This document shows, piece after piece, positions 1-11,689 of a stretch of 64,000 nt of DNA (positions are counted from its first letter, which is position 1; each line of letters begins with the position of its first letter). Below the pieces are notes generated by a model that worked only from the letters and a program-made list of their open reading frames with translations, ran no database searches and had not been told where the DNA came from. This DNA is from Stenogyne calaminthoides (Eukaryota; Streptophyta; Magnoliopsida; Lamiales; Lamiaceae). A program made the position numbers and the translations under genes. Location of the stretch: contig JBBCBC010000022.1 of the NCBI GenBank assembly GCA_037126765.1, positions 620,001-684,000 of the forward strand. The letters run 5' to 3'.

Positions 1-80
1 TCTATGGATGAAATTCATAGTCATACCAAAAATTAGCCATAAAAGTCATTCATATTGGGAAAAAATAATAAAAGGTCAGG

Positions 81-456
81 GAATAATGTTTTTTAAGGAT
101 AGTAACTTGGGGGGAGTTGTGTTTTAAGGACAATAATTTTACAAGCTTGGAAATATAGTACACTATATTTTAAAATTTGTAAACATAAGACAATATGTTT
201 TAAAATTTATAAAAAGAGGACAATATGTTTTAAAAATCTTTAAATGTAGGACAATCGAGCCAGAACCTCACATGATATTTCAGCCCGATTTGGGCTTATT
301 TAGGCTCAATTATCCTACATTTTCAGATTTTAAAACATATTGTTCTATATTTACATATTTTAAAATACAGTGTCGTACATTTCCAAGTCAGTAAAGTTAT
401 TGTCCTTAAAACACAACTCCCCTGAAGTTATTGTCCTAGAAAAATATTTTCCCCTA
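81..456. repeat. Family A foldback element, copy 1
   Basis: Imperfect palindrome. The left arm repeats the phrases ggacaataattttac and ggacaatatgttttaaaat; the right arm carries their reverse complements, around a centre tttgggcttatt. Arms begin near gggaataatgtttttt and end near aaaaatattttcccc. It lies downstream of the GH1 gene. No transposase is encoded; it is probably a MITE-like foldback element. The rest of 1-1190 holds nothing I recognise. Confidence 0.75.
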
Positions 457-1193
457 AAAAGTCACAAACTTGACAGGAGAATCAGATCATATGTTTCATA
501 ATTGGTATTGCATTTTGTATTTCATAATATGGATGAATGACATGTGAAATAATAAAAAATATTCAACAAACCACCATATTCTGGTTTCAAGTTTTAAAAA
601 TCCAACAGAGTGAAAATCATGTATTACGCATTATTAATTTTGTCATCATTGTTTTTGAAAAATCCAAAAAAGTTGAACAGGGCAATCGGGCCGCTGATAG
701 GTCGTCTTAGTCGTCATTGTTTTGTCATTCAGCTTATCAATTTTTTCCTAATATAATAAGTAAAATCATGTACTACGCATTATTAAAACACCAAAGCACT
801 CTCTTGTTTTCGATTCCATGTCACGGTATATATTGGAGCCTAAATATTCAAAGTTTCATCCAATTTCCCATTAATCTCTCAACATCAATCTATGTATCTT
901 GAGGAAATACAGCGCAATATGAAGAAGCAACATTTTAGAGATGGTACATGTCCTTAACATCCAAGTGATGGAATAAATGTTAAATATGTATATATATGAA
1001 AAAATTGAATTCGAACCCCAATCATTTGCATACAATATTTTGTTTCTTATTTCAACTTCATTAATACAATACACACACGATACAATACATTGGTGGCATA
1101 ATTAAGATGCTCTTATTCCATATAGAAATGTACCAAACCACACACTCAAGACACATTACATAATACATAATTGCATACATGCACTTCTTTGGA

Positions 1194-4100
1194 TCATATT
1201 ATCTCCTCGTCCTCTTTCGGACCCCACTCGCCCTTTTTCTCGTCTTCTGTCTTTTTCTCCTTATCCTCTTTCTCCTTCTCCTTATCCTCGTCCTTCTCCT
1301 CATCTTTCTCGTCCTCTTTCTTATCCTCGTCCTTCTCGTCCTCTTTCTTCTTCCTCTCCTCTAGAACCTTAACAAACAACTCGTCCATTTTCTTCTTCTC
1401 CTTGTCCTCTTTCTTCTTCTTCTCCTCTAGAACCTTAACAAACAACTCGTCCATTTTCTTCTTCTCCTTGTCCTCTTTCTTCTTCTTCTCCTCTAGAACC
1501 TTAACAAACAACTCGTCCATTTTCTTCTTCTCCTCGTCCTCTTTCTTCTTCTTCTCCTCTAAAAGCTTAGCATGGCATGTAGCGTCCTCTATCTTCTTCT
1601 TCATCTCCTCCAAAAACTTAGCAAACCACGTAGCGTCCTCTATCTTCTTCTTCTCTAAAAACTTAGCAAACCACATAGCTGAATCTTTAGGGCATCTCTT
1701 GAGATGATTCACATAGTCTATGTAAATCATCCCGAATCTATATGTGTATCCATCAACCCATTCGAAATTGTCACACCATGACCATGCAAAGTAACCCTTC
1801 ACTTTCACACCCTCTCTGCAAGTGCAATAATTAGGCAGAGTTAGCTAAAATAATAAAAAATATGACTTATGTTAAAAAGGTTTAAAAAGAGAGAGAGAGA
1901 GAGAGAGAGAGAATCAGCAGGTAGCCGCTATACAAGATGCGAACTGGATAAACTCCACCCTCATGTGGAAATTCAAAATCACACGAGAGAGATAAATTAA
2001 TCACTGTACGTAAGCAGTCGTAACCAATGAAACATAAGCAAAGGGTTTGAACTCATTGATTAAAGATGTTATTACTTCATTGCTTTTAGGATATTTCCAA
2101 GATGATCTCGGTAATAATTCACCCTCAGCTTGTCTCTACATGCTTCATTAGCAGTAAGCTCGTGATTCTTCAAATCAGCAACCCCTAAAGACAACGATCA
2201 TATAATTAAATCTGGGTTCAATTGTTATTATTAAAAATTATAAAATTACCATTTTCGGTAATGTATATATCAGGGAGTTTGTAAGTGCAGTTGTTGTATG
2301 TTTTGTCTACGTATTTCAAGAGCTTGTGAATTCCCCATGGTACTATGCTCAGCCACTTAGCACCAGACTGCATATCAGATGAGAAAATATATTAATTACT
2401 CATAGTAGCACACATCGGATGCAATTTTGACCACAATCAACCTGTTTTTTTTGGGAATAATGTTTTTTTAGGACAAACTTGGGGGATTTGTGTTTAAGGA
2501 CAATAATTTTATGGGCTTAGAAATTTAGGACAATATGTTTTAAATTAGTAAAATTAGGACAATATTTTTTAAAATCCAATAAATGTAGGACAATTGAGCC
2601 TGAACAAGCCCAAATATCACATGATATTTTAGCCCGATTCGGGCTTATTCAAGCTCGATTGTCCTACATTTGCAGATTTTTAAAAATATTGTCTTATATT
2701 TACATATTGTCCTACATATTGTCCTATATTTCTAAGTTTGTAAAATTATTGTCCTTAAAACACAACACCCAAAAGTTACTGTCCTAAAAAATATTTTTCC
2801 CTGTTTTATTATATTTTTTTGTGAATTATAAAAATTAAACAATCCAAAATTATTAGTTCATGTGATGAAAAATATCAACTGATATTATGAAAAATATTAG
2901 TTGTATATTAAAAGTTCTTAACATTGTTAAGCCACCACTTAATATTTTCTTTTGTATGAATTAATATTTTCTTTATACGACTTAATAATTCTCATTATAT
3001 ATTTCCTTTCTTTTTTTTTTTTTGAATGATCAAATTTAAGTTGAAATTAGACGTAATCTATCTGTAGAAATCTAGTTAATTATATTTATTTATGTAACAT
3101 AAATTAAAAAATCATGCCTAACGCATATGTGATATTCTATTTTCTGCGGCATATTTTATTCTTTTGTTGTACTGTCATTTTAATAGTAATATTTTTATAC
3201 CACACAAATACATACATACATACATACTACTGGTGAAATAAACTATGAACTTGGAAACCTTACCGGTGGACCAATGGGTTTTCTGTTTTTTGTTTCTGTC
3301 AAGTAAAGGGAAAAAATAATTAAAAGATGATATTAATTTATATTCTGTTTATTTAATCAGAAAAGAAAGGAAAATTAATGATATGGTTTTGTAATTTATA
3401 TTGAAGAGCTTAATTACTGTGTGTTCTAATCTGCATATCTTTGTTGTAGCCCGATGCGACTTCAGGGTTGGGATCATTTTCAACATAATAGGATGTATAA
3501 TAGTTTAATCCCAGAAAATCAATGGACCCTTTGAGCAAATTTGATTCTTCTTCTGTAAATGGTGCTAGATTTTCCTTGGATACAAAATCGATCATATTTT
3601 GAGGATAACGACCGATTAAAACGGGCTCCAAATACCTGGAATTAATTAATAAATAAATATTATTAAGATCATTGGAGTCGTGAAATTATTAATTAATACA
3701 AAAAATGTAATAATATTAATACCATCCCAAGTTAAAATCAAGAGCTCTTTTTGCAGCCTTTATGTCACTTTCTTCGTCACTGTATGGTTCAAACCAGTGA
3801 GTGACAAGCGTTATTCCTATGACACCTTTCTGACGAGCCTGAGATTTTAGTTAATGGTTAACCTTGACTTAATTATAAAACAAAATCTAAATATGTTGAT
3901 TAATTGGCCAACATGAATAAATTATATCTCGGAGTAGGGAATAATATTTTTTTAGGACAGTAATTTATGTGGGGTTGTGTTTTAAGGACAATAATTTTAC
4001 GGACTTGCAAATATAGAACAATATGTTTTGAAATATTTAAATATAGGACAATATGTTTGTATTTGTAAATAAAGGAGATTCGAGCCCGAATAAGCCCAAA

Positions 4101-7100
4101 TTTCACGGGACATTTCAACCCAATTTGGGTTTATTCGGGCTCGATTTTCCTACATGCAAATTTTAGACATATTGTCCTATATTTACATATTTCAAAACAC
4201 ATTTTCCTACATTTCCAAGTCCGTAAAATTAATGTCCCTAAAAAACAACCCACCTAAGTTACTGTCCTAAAAAAATATTATACTTGGTGCAACTTCTATC
4301 AGTAAAAACAAGTTGCACATTTAAAAATTACACTTGGTGCATACCTGAAAGCGGGCCCTGTATGATTCAACAGCGGCTGCATGAGCAAGGAGCAAGTTTC
4401 TTCCAACAGTGTACACATCTTTAGCTTGATTTATAATGTAATCAGAGTAAAACTTAGGAGGATCATCACTAGCCTTTGACATTAAGTTCATGGTTGGTTC
4501 ATCGACGGCTCCATAATTAATTAAATCAAGAGGTCTCTCCACTCCTCTAAATCCTCTGTAAGGGATGAAATTATATCCGGGTCGTTGAGGAGGCTGTGTG
4601 AACCTGGAAATTAAGCTTTCTGCATAATTCATATAATCCCTCTCTGAATCTGGTTCCCCTTTGGAATCCGGTTCGGGCTTTGAATCCGGTTCTGTATCCG
4701 ACTCATATTTGCGAGGAGTGGGCTTAACAAAATTGGGGTCTTGTTTACCGGGTGGAAAAATGCATCCAACATATCCATGGACAGCGTAACTTGTTGGCTC
4801 GTTTAATGTGATCCAGTATTTGACCCGATCCCCAAATTCCCAGAAGCACAATTCCGCATAATCGCGAAAATCATTGCTGCAGTTTTAATTAATTAATTCA
4901 ATTTTGAATACATATGTAATTTGGAAAAATTATTTTTTTAGACCAGTAACTTAGGGGAGGGGGATTAGGTTTTAAGGACAATAATTTTACGGCTTGGCAA
5001 TGTAGGACAATATGCTTTATAATCTATAAATATAGGACAATATGTTTTAAAATCTATAAATGTAGGACAATAAAGTCCAAATAAGCCCATATCGACTGAA
5101 ATGTCACTTGAGTTGCATGATTGTCCTACATTTACCGATGTACGAACTTGTGAATATAGGACAATAAATTTTTAAAATCTGCAGATTTAGGTCATTCTTG
5201 CAAAATTTCAGCCAGATTTGGGCTTATTCATGCTCCATTGTCCTACAATTACATATTTTAAAATGTATTGTTCTACAATCACAGATTTTAAAATATATTG
5301 TCCCATATATATACAAATTTTAAAACATATTGTCATACATTTCCAAGTCTGTGAAATTATTGTCCTTAATACGCAACCCTCTAAGTTGATGGCCTAAAAG
5401 AAATTATACCCTATGTCATTTCAGTTAGCCTTATAAGGAAATCATAATTGATACAAAATTTGTCACATTATTATAATAACTACTTAATTAATTAAGGGTT
5501 TCTTTCTAAAAAAATAAATAAAATTGCTAGATTAAATTCTTACAGAACATCTTTGCTCAAGAAGCCACCATATTCTTGTTCGAGTGTAAAAGGTAGGTCC
5601 CAATGAAAGAGAGTGACGTAGGGTTCAATTCCATTGGCAAGGAGAGTGTTGATCACATCATTGTAGTAGTCAACTCCTTCTCTGTTCACGCCAAGACTAA
5701 GCTTTCCACCTATGTATATTATTAATTGGAAAACAAAATTAATTAATTAATTAAGAAGAAGTTTTGTGTAAGATCGAATTACGGAACTTCAATTAGTGTT
5801 TTTGATCAATTTTAACATAGAAACATTAACTCATTTGATCTGATCTTAAGAAATGGTACCAATATCACATAATAAGAACTTTGGAATAGAGACACACGAG
5901 GTTTTTTTATTAGTCAAATATTAAATAGTACGTAGACGCACATGCAATATTAGCACTTTTGAGGAAGGTGACAAAAAATTCACCGATTTTTTAATTAAAG
6001 GTCAACTGGGCTTGATCGAATCTTCACAAAAATTTCGTGCGAACATGTATCAAATGTGTTGCTGGAAAAACTGTATTTTGATCCCATGAGAATATTCTCA
6101 CATTAAAATGGTTTCAATTCAAGCACTTTTGGTTCTAAATTAATATTTCCTTATTTTTTAACAGATGTAAGTGCGTGTGTTCCCACCAAAATATCGGATT
6201 ACTAACATTCTACAAAAAATATCAAAAATCCTCATCCCCACTTTGAACCTTAGGAATCGCTCACCTTCAATATCTAGCAAACTTTATAAAAATCTTACCC
6301 AAATCTTTCAAAATCAAAAGTGCACAAAAAATTTTAAACATATATAGATGGCTTTTGTGTGGTGATATTGTTAGATGAACATATTAGGGGTTTTTGTGAT
6401 ATGCAATTAATTGGAACCAAAAGTGCACAAAACAGGACCACTTTAAAACAATGGGACCAAAAGTGCTTTGAAAATATTCTCATGAGACCAAAAATGCAAT
6501 TTACCCATGTGTTGCTATAACTAAAAAAATAAATATGTATTACTCTGTAGACAAGTATGTGTCACTACAAGGACAAGTAACTCTTTTTTTTTTTTTTTCA
6601 GTTACACATATTTATCTTTATAGTAATACTGGGAGGGAGGCTATTATTCTGCACATTGATATGTGAAATATTGCATATTACTCATGTAGTACGTATAAAT
6701 ATGTACGACTTTTAATTACCAGGCAATATTCTCGACCATGATATGGAAAACCTATAGGCATCGAAACCCATGTTCTTCATCATCTTAATATCTTCCTGAA
6801 ACATATACATAAATTAATTGCTTTCATAGAGAACTATTCATCATAAATATATATGAATAACATTCCTGTAAATTAAGTCTATACATGAACTTTATCACTA
6901 TTATGTGCAAAAACTATCACGATTATGAATAAAAAATTTCACTATTTAAAAATATAAAACATTTTTTAAACAGTAATAATTTTTATGCAGTGATAGTTTT
7001 TAAACACAACAGTGACACTAAAAGAACCATGTTCACAGTAAACTTGGGTTTAATTAATTTTTTTTTTCAATATACATATATATATAGTGGCGGAGCCAGG

Positions 7101-8712
7101 AAATTCATCGAGGGGGGCCCAAGGTCTCATGTACACTCAGGTGCACCGTGCACTTATAGTGCATTTTAGAATTGTGCTACTTGTTATACAGAAAAATGCA
7201 ATTTATTATTTTTCTATATTAATAGTTGCACGATTCAACGTGAATAAGTTATATTTTTCAGTATAACAAGTCACATGTTTCTAAATGCAATACCAGTGCA
7301 CGGTGCACATGAAAAAAAGGCACACTTTGAAATTTAAATAAAAAAATACATTGTTTGGCACTTGAATACTAATACATTTGTCTTTTAAGGTCACCCTCGT
7401 ACCACTTGGTCACAAAATAAATTAATAATTTATATCATACACTAATATATATATTAAAGTTTCAAAGGGATCACGGGGCTCAGTGACCCCCTTGGCCCCA
7501 TAGTGGCTCTGCCACTGTATATATATAACATATTTTAGTTGTGTTACCTTATACTTTGTATACATATCAACAGCTTCGTTTCCATTGGATCCATCTGTGA
7601 TTTTGCCTGTCACCGACAAAAAATATCTTTAGCAATTAATATTTGGCCATATATTATAATATACTCTATCTCCTAATTTTGATTGGTCAAATACTGTATA
7701 CACTGGGATTAAGAAAAAGTGAGAGATAATAGTATTAAATGGTTTAAAGTGGGTAAAGTGGGTTTGGTGGAAGAAAATAACAATATTAAATAAAGTAAAA
7801 TGAGTTTGGTGGAGGAAAATAATTGTATTAAATAATATTGAAAGTTGCGTTATTTCTTTTTCAAGAAATGATCAAATAAAATTAGAACAACTATTTGAAA
7901 AGTGGTCAATCAAAATTGAGATAGCGGGAATATGCATGAATGTACATGTAGAAAGAGAAATTAACCAGGAGTTCTCAAGGTGAAAGCATCCCAGACACTA
8001 AGTCCTCTGCCACCTTTTGCAGCACCCCCCTCAACCTATATTATATTTAAGAAAGTAAAAAAATAAATATTTAAATAAGAAAATTTATTACAATGTGATG
8101 GAAATTAATTAGTGCATTCCAAGAATATATATATATATATATATTGTTTAAAAATTAATATTATCACTAAGTCTTCTATTAACCGAAAATTATTATTACC
8201 TCCGTCCCAGATCAATTTTTAAAGCTGACTTTTACACGTATTTTTGCGAGCAAGTTTTTTATTAGTAATTAAAATGATAAAGTGACTTTTAAGGAGGGGT
8301 GTGATATACGAGAGGCTTACTTATCATACCCTCCTTAAAAGTCACTTTATCATTTTAATTACTAATACAAAACTCGTTCGCAAAAACGCATGTAAAAATC
8401 AACTTTAAAAACTAATCTGGGACGGAGGGAGCAATAGATATAAATTTTTTATGCAAATTACTAATAAGTACAAACGGGATTGCATATATAGTCAAAATTA
8501 CACGTGAAAGTGCAAAGGTATTTACGTATATTCAATCATTTTGTACATATTGCAATGCTAAAATGTATATATCAGTAAGTCTCGTATTAACTAACCTGGT
8601 AAGCAGAGGTAGCAGTTCCGAAAATGAAATCATAAGGGAAATCGGTACGACTGATTTTGCTGTAATCAGTCTCAATTTCTTGAGCGGGCACTGCTTCTTT
8701 GCTGCTGGCCAT
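1194..8712 (-). CDS. GH1 family beta-glucosidase, 12 exons, with K/E-rich C-terminal tail (one apparent frameshift)
   Basis: Exons in transcript order: 8712-8596, 8035-7966, 7606-7548, 6795-6720, 5710-5544, 4876-4345, 3838-3723, 3635-3418, 3295-3264, 2367-2250, 2184-2076, 1815-1194; all junctions are GT..AG and phases agree except in exon 5. Family hallmarks: FIFGTATSAYQ (residues 29-39), TLNEP with acid/base Glu189, YITEN with nucleophile Glu500, and DNFEW (553-557). The product should hydrolyse a beta-glucoside of unknown identity. About 744 residues are predicted, against roughly 500-550 for the family: exon 6 carries ~109 extra residues between FPPG and the LLLAHAAA helix, and ~153 residues follow the last core helix. 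There is no signal peptide. The Met at 8712 gives a family-like short N terminus; an in-frame Met lies at 8784. Exon 5 has one surplus base near 5697-5703, so the gene may be broken or the assembly wrong. Lysine runs in the tail could direct nuclear import, as in strictosidine and oleuropein glucosidases (inference). Confidence 0.85.
1361..1678 (-). repeat. Coding tandem repeats in the GH1 tail
   Basis: Three near-identical 66-bp units lie at 1361-1426, 1427-1492 and 1493-1558. Each encodes a 22-residue unit around MDELFVKVLEEKKKKED. They grade into three shorter units (1559-1678) encoding CHAKLLEE, WFAKFLEE and WFAKFLEK. The last of these is the ordinary final helix of the GH1 fold, so the array looks grown from that helix by slippage or unequal exchange. 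All indels keep the reading frame. Confidence 0.9.
1890..1912. repeat. (GA)n microsatellite in GH1 intron 11
   Basis: An uninterrupted GA dinucleotide run lies in the intron between exons 11 and 12 of the GH1 gene. Confidence 0.9.
2453..2811. repeat. Family A foldback element, copy 2 (GH1 intron 9)
   Basis: Same arm phrases and order as the copy at 81-456 (ggacaataattttat, aggacaatatg, then the central gggcttattcaagctcg and inverted arms). It lies between the exons at 2250-2367 and 3264-3295. Confidence 0.75.
3936..4283. repeat. Family A foldback element, copy 3 (GH1 intron 6)
   Basis: Palindromic element opening gggaataatatttttttagg and closing cctaaaaaaatattatac. It has the same internal ggacaata phrases as copies 1 and 2. 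It sits between exons 6 and 7. Confidence 0.75.
4923..5407. repeat. Family A foldback element, copy 4 (GH1 intron 5), rearranged
   Basis: Longer family A copy with an extra inner arm segment around 5100-5230, apparently a partial internal duplication. Outer arms match the other copies (tttttttagaccagtaactt near the left, taagttgatggcctaaaag near the right). Confidence 0.65.
6070..6505. repeat. Foldback element in GH1 intron 4
   Basis: The left edge (tgatcccatgagaatattctc) is mirrored at the right edge (gaatattctcatgagaccaa). Inner phrases aagcacttttggttc and gaccaaaagtgcttt are also inverted copies. No coding potential. The class is unclear; a non-autonomous DNA element is likely. Confidence 0.55.
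6862..7045. repeat. Family C short foldback element, copy 1 (GH1 intron 3)
   Basis: Palindromic AT-rich element with taagtctatacatgaacttt at the left and inverted, degenerate arms ending near ttcacagtaaacttgggtt. The same arrangement recurs at 34440-34655. Confidence 0.5.
7108..7316. repeat. Family B foldback element, copy 1 (GH1 intron 3)
   Basis: Inverted arms ggtgcaccgtgcacttatag (left) and ccagtgcacggtgcac (right), with aacttgttatacagaaaaat and cagtataacaag as inner arms. Related copies are at 13650, 33333 and 53120. Confidence 0.7.
7659..7932. mobile_element. MITE with inverted ends (GH1 intron 2)
   Basis: The left end tctcctaattttgattggtc is mirrored by the right end gtcaatcaaaattgagatag; the interior is AT-rich and non-coding. 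Resembles Stowaway-type miniature elements, but the outermost bases are diverged. Confidence 0.6.
8197..8432. mobile_element. Stowaway-like MITE (GH1 intron 1)
   Basis: Near-perfect hairpin along its whole length. The left end tacctccgtcccagatcaat is mirrored by actaatctgggacggaggga. CTCCGTCCC termini and a TA context are typical of plant Tc1/mariner-derived Stowaway elements. Confidence 0.8.
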
Positions 8713-8785
8713 TCTTTCTCTCTCAATCTCTAGATAATATGTATTGCTTGAGGATTTGTGGATGTAATAAACATGCAAGTTCACT

Positions 8786-8793
8786 TATTTATA
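8786..8793 (-). promoter_or_regulatory. TATA box of the GH1 gene
   Basis: The minus strand reads TATAAATA about 75 bases before the chosen start codon at 8712. This suits a TSS near 8760 and a short leader, and favours the Met at 8712 over the in-frame Met at 8784. Confidence 0.55.
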
Positions 8794-8888
8794 GCTGTCC
8801 AAATATTTCAAGTGTCACATCATGATTAATAAGCTATATAAGGAAAGAATCGATGTTTATCAGAATATATACAAGGAGTGGTATCTTT

Positions 8889-10202
8889 CCTAATTAACCA
8901 TACAAGGAAAGAATCCTACACTTAATTAATCAACTATATATAAGGAAAGAATCATAAACTTAAGGCACAAGATACAAGTTATCTCTTGCTATTATCCCTT
9001 CAATCAAGGGGTGGGTCATGTGGACCATCAATAGCCTGAGAATTTAAAACAGAATTAAAAAAAGGAGATGAATTCGAAAATGACATCAATAAAAGCCATT
9101 CTATATTGAGTTAAAAAAATCTTGTTCAATATGCTTCACACAAGGATATGTGTACTATTTCTAACTTGTTAAAAGAATAAACGAAACAAAGACCGTAACT
9201 TTAAAAATTAGCAATTTCGGGTCAAACTAGACTGAATGACTTGATTTCGGGCTCAAATTAGGGTTCTTAGGGCAATTTGACTTGAAATTGCTACTTTTAA
9301 AAGTTATAATCCTTATTTTGAAATTACAGTCCTTAAAAAATATTTTTAGCTGTTTTAAGAGTTTCTAAAATGTAATTTTTAAGTAGCTTATAAATTGTTA
9401 AAGTGTTTATTTAATAAAATTTATTAACTCTTTGCTAATTTATGATAAATATTTTAAATTTTAATATAAAATAATTTTTTTTTTTTTACTTTTTATGTTT
9501 AGGTGGGGTTTGTGGTGTGGGGTTTGGGATTTGGAGTGGCTGAGGTTAGGTGTCGTTAACAAAATAAGTTGGATTAATTAACTTATATTTTTAAAACTTA
9601 ACTTATTTTAAAAATTTATAAGTTGTTAACATCTTATTTTATAAAATATTTTTGCAGAACTTATAAACTCAGTCAGACTCTTAATTAATCACCTATAGAA
9701 AGAATCCTAAAATTAATCAACTATGTATGGAAAGAATCCTAAACTTAAGGCACAAGATAAGTACAAATTATCTCTTTCAATTATCCCCTCAATCAAGGAG
9801 TGGGGTCATGTGGACCATCAATTGCCTGAGGATTTAAAACGGAAACAAATTAACAAAGGAGATAAAACTAAACTGACTTGACACCATATATGGCCAGTAT
9901 TGAGTTAAAACATCTAGATCTTGTCCAATATGCTTCATACAAGAATGTGCACTATTTCTAACTTGTTTAATGCACAAGTCAAAATTGTGCTAGTATTATA
10001 AACGACAAATCACTTCTAAAATTTTATAAGCTATTAAACATCTTATTTTACAAAATAATATTTTTGCGGAACTTATAAGCCCAGCCAAACAGGCTCTTAA
10101 TTAATCAACTATATGAGGAAAGAATTCTAAAATTAAGGCACAAGATAAGTACAAATTATCCCTCAATCAAGACGTGGGGTCATGAGGACCATCAATTTTA
10201 CT
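8889..10202. repeat. Three diverged copies of a module upstream of the GH1 gene
   Basis: Copies at about 8889-9172, 9679-9970 and 10097-10202 share aaggcacaagata, atcaagg..tgg..tcatg.ggaccatcaat and, in the first two, caatatgcttca and ctatttctaacttgtt. The third is truncated by following sequence. Between copies lie AT-rich segments with aacttataa and cagccaaacaggctc, typical of hAT-type miniature elements. No gene is seen here; the stretch is the 5' flank of the GH1 gene. Confidence 0.65.
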
Positions 10203-10214
10203 ATTATAATTACT

Positions 10215-10482
10215 TACTCCCTCCGTCCACTAAAATTGTACTCAATTCTTTGGGCACATATTTAAGAAAAAGTAGATAAAGTAAATGGTATTATAAAATA
10301 TTGTGGGGTCCATTTAAAGATAAAGTGAATTTTGTGAGTAAAGTACAATGACAATATGAGTAATTAAGTGATGGTTGAAAGGTGGAGATAAAGTGAGTGT
10401 GTCCATAAAAAAAATGAGCACACTTTTGGTAGACGGACAAGTAAAGAAAGTGAACACAGTTTTGGTGGACGGATGGAGGATA
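10215..10482. mobile_element. Stowaway-like MITE
   Basis: The left end tactccctccgtccac and right end gtggacggatggaggata are inverted copies. Inner arms also pair (aaaattgtactca with tgaacacagtttt). No coding content. Confidence 0.75.
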
Positions 10483-11128
10483 AGAGATTGAAATTATATT
10501 TAATTTACCAATTAATATATACATATATGATTTTTGAGAAGAAAATATATATGATTTAAAACCTTTTATATAAGTTAAAATTCGGGGGGACTAACTTATC
10601 ATGTATCATTAGGCCATCTCCTGCCTATAACTCCAAAATGGAAATCTCTATACTAAAAATTAAAGTTTTGTGCACTCTATTTTCAAAATCTTCTCCAACC
10701 ATAAACTCTAAACTTTACTCTATTTATTATTTTATTCATTTCCAATATAATACAATCATTAAACAATATATTAATATTAATATTAAAACTTATTAATCAA
10801 ATTAAATTGTATTATTAAATACCTAATTAGTTAATTAAATTATTTAATTAATTATAAGTATAATTAATTTTTTTTATCAAATTCATAAGAAATAAATATT
10901 TTCGATTATTAGTATTTGTATTTCTTATAAGTTTATGTTAATTTATTTTAATTTGGCATTGTTATATAATTTTAATATATCGAATACATGTATCTTCGTA
11001 TAGAATAGTTTAGAGTACAAATTGCCAGCACTAAAAATCAAAAGGAAAAAGAAGCCAATTTTAGTGTTAAAAGTCTAACAAACCATATGTGGCATATATT
11101 TTTTCAATAAATAGTGAATATTGGTGTT

Positions 11129-11131
<3 letters not shown>
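10483..11131. other. AT-rich intergenic stretch, nothing recognised
   Basis: Long A/T-rich runs with no credible reading frame and no clear inverted ends. Confidence 0.5.

Positions 11132-11171
<40 letters not shown>
11132..11171. repeat. (TA)n microsatellite
   Basis: About 20 uninterrupted TA units immediately left of a foldback element. Apparent reading frames through it are artefacts. Confidence 0.9.
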
Positions 11172-11175
<4 letters not shown>

Positions 11176-11535
11176 GGAAATTTATTTTAGAGAACTATCT
11201 TATGGGGTTAGCAAAACTAGGACACTATCTTTATGGCCTTGCAAAACTAGGATATTATCTAATGCGGCTTGCAAAGTTAAAACTCCATCTTTTAGCAAAT
11301 TTAGTTCAGATTTTACCGAGCATGGGCCAAATTTCACGCTGAAATCCAAGTCGATTTGAGCCCTCACATGAGATTTAACAGGTATTTGGAGAAATTTAGT
11401 CTAAATTTATACAACTTAAAAGGTAGAGTATTAATTTTGCAAGCTCATAAAGATAGTCCTAATTTTAAAAGTCCGTAAAAAAAGTGTTCTAGTTTGCTAA
11501 CCCCATAAAATAATATCATAAAAAAATAATTTTCC
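11172..11535. repeat. Foldback element related in style to family A
   Basis: Opens near catggaaatttattttag, with repeated phrases such as ggacactatctttatgg and ttgcaaaactagg, and closes with their inverted forms ending ataattttccatat. Its plan (direct phrases in each arm, central gagccc-like core) is that of family A, but the sequence differs. Confidence 0.55.
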
Positions 11536-11689
11536 ATATATATTTTCACACACAACTCAAATTAATACAATTCTTCTCACTTCATTATTTTTCAAAAAAT
11601 TGTTTTTCAAGCTGACCACAAAAATATATTTCATTACACTGTTATTATATACAAACTATTCAATTTTGACAAATACAACTTGAGAAAAA

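Noticed and set aside
1171..1707. Plus-strand Ser/Phe-rich open frames of up to 178 codons
   Set aside because: They are the antisense of the Lys/Glu-rich tail of the GH1 gene; low complexity and no promoter or homology.
11114..11359. Short open frames starting with repeated Tyr-Ile
   Set aside because: They read through a TA microsatellite into a foldback element; not protein-like.
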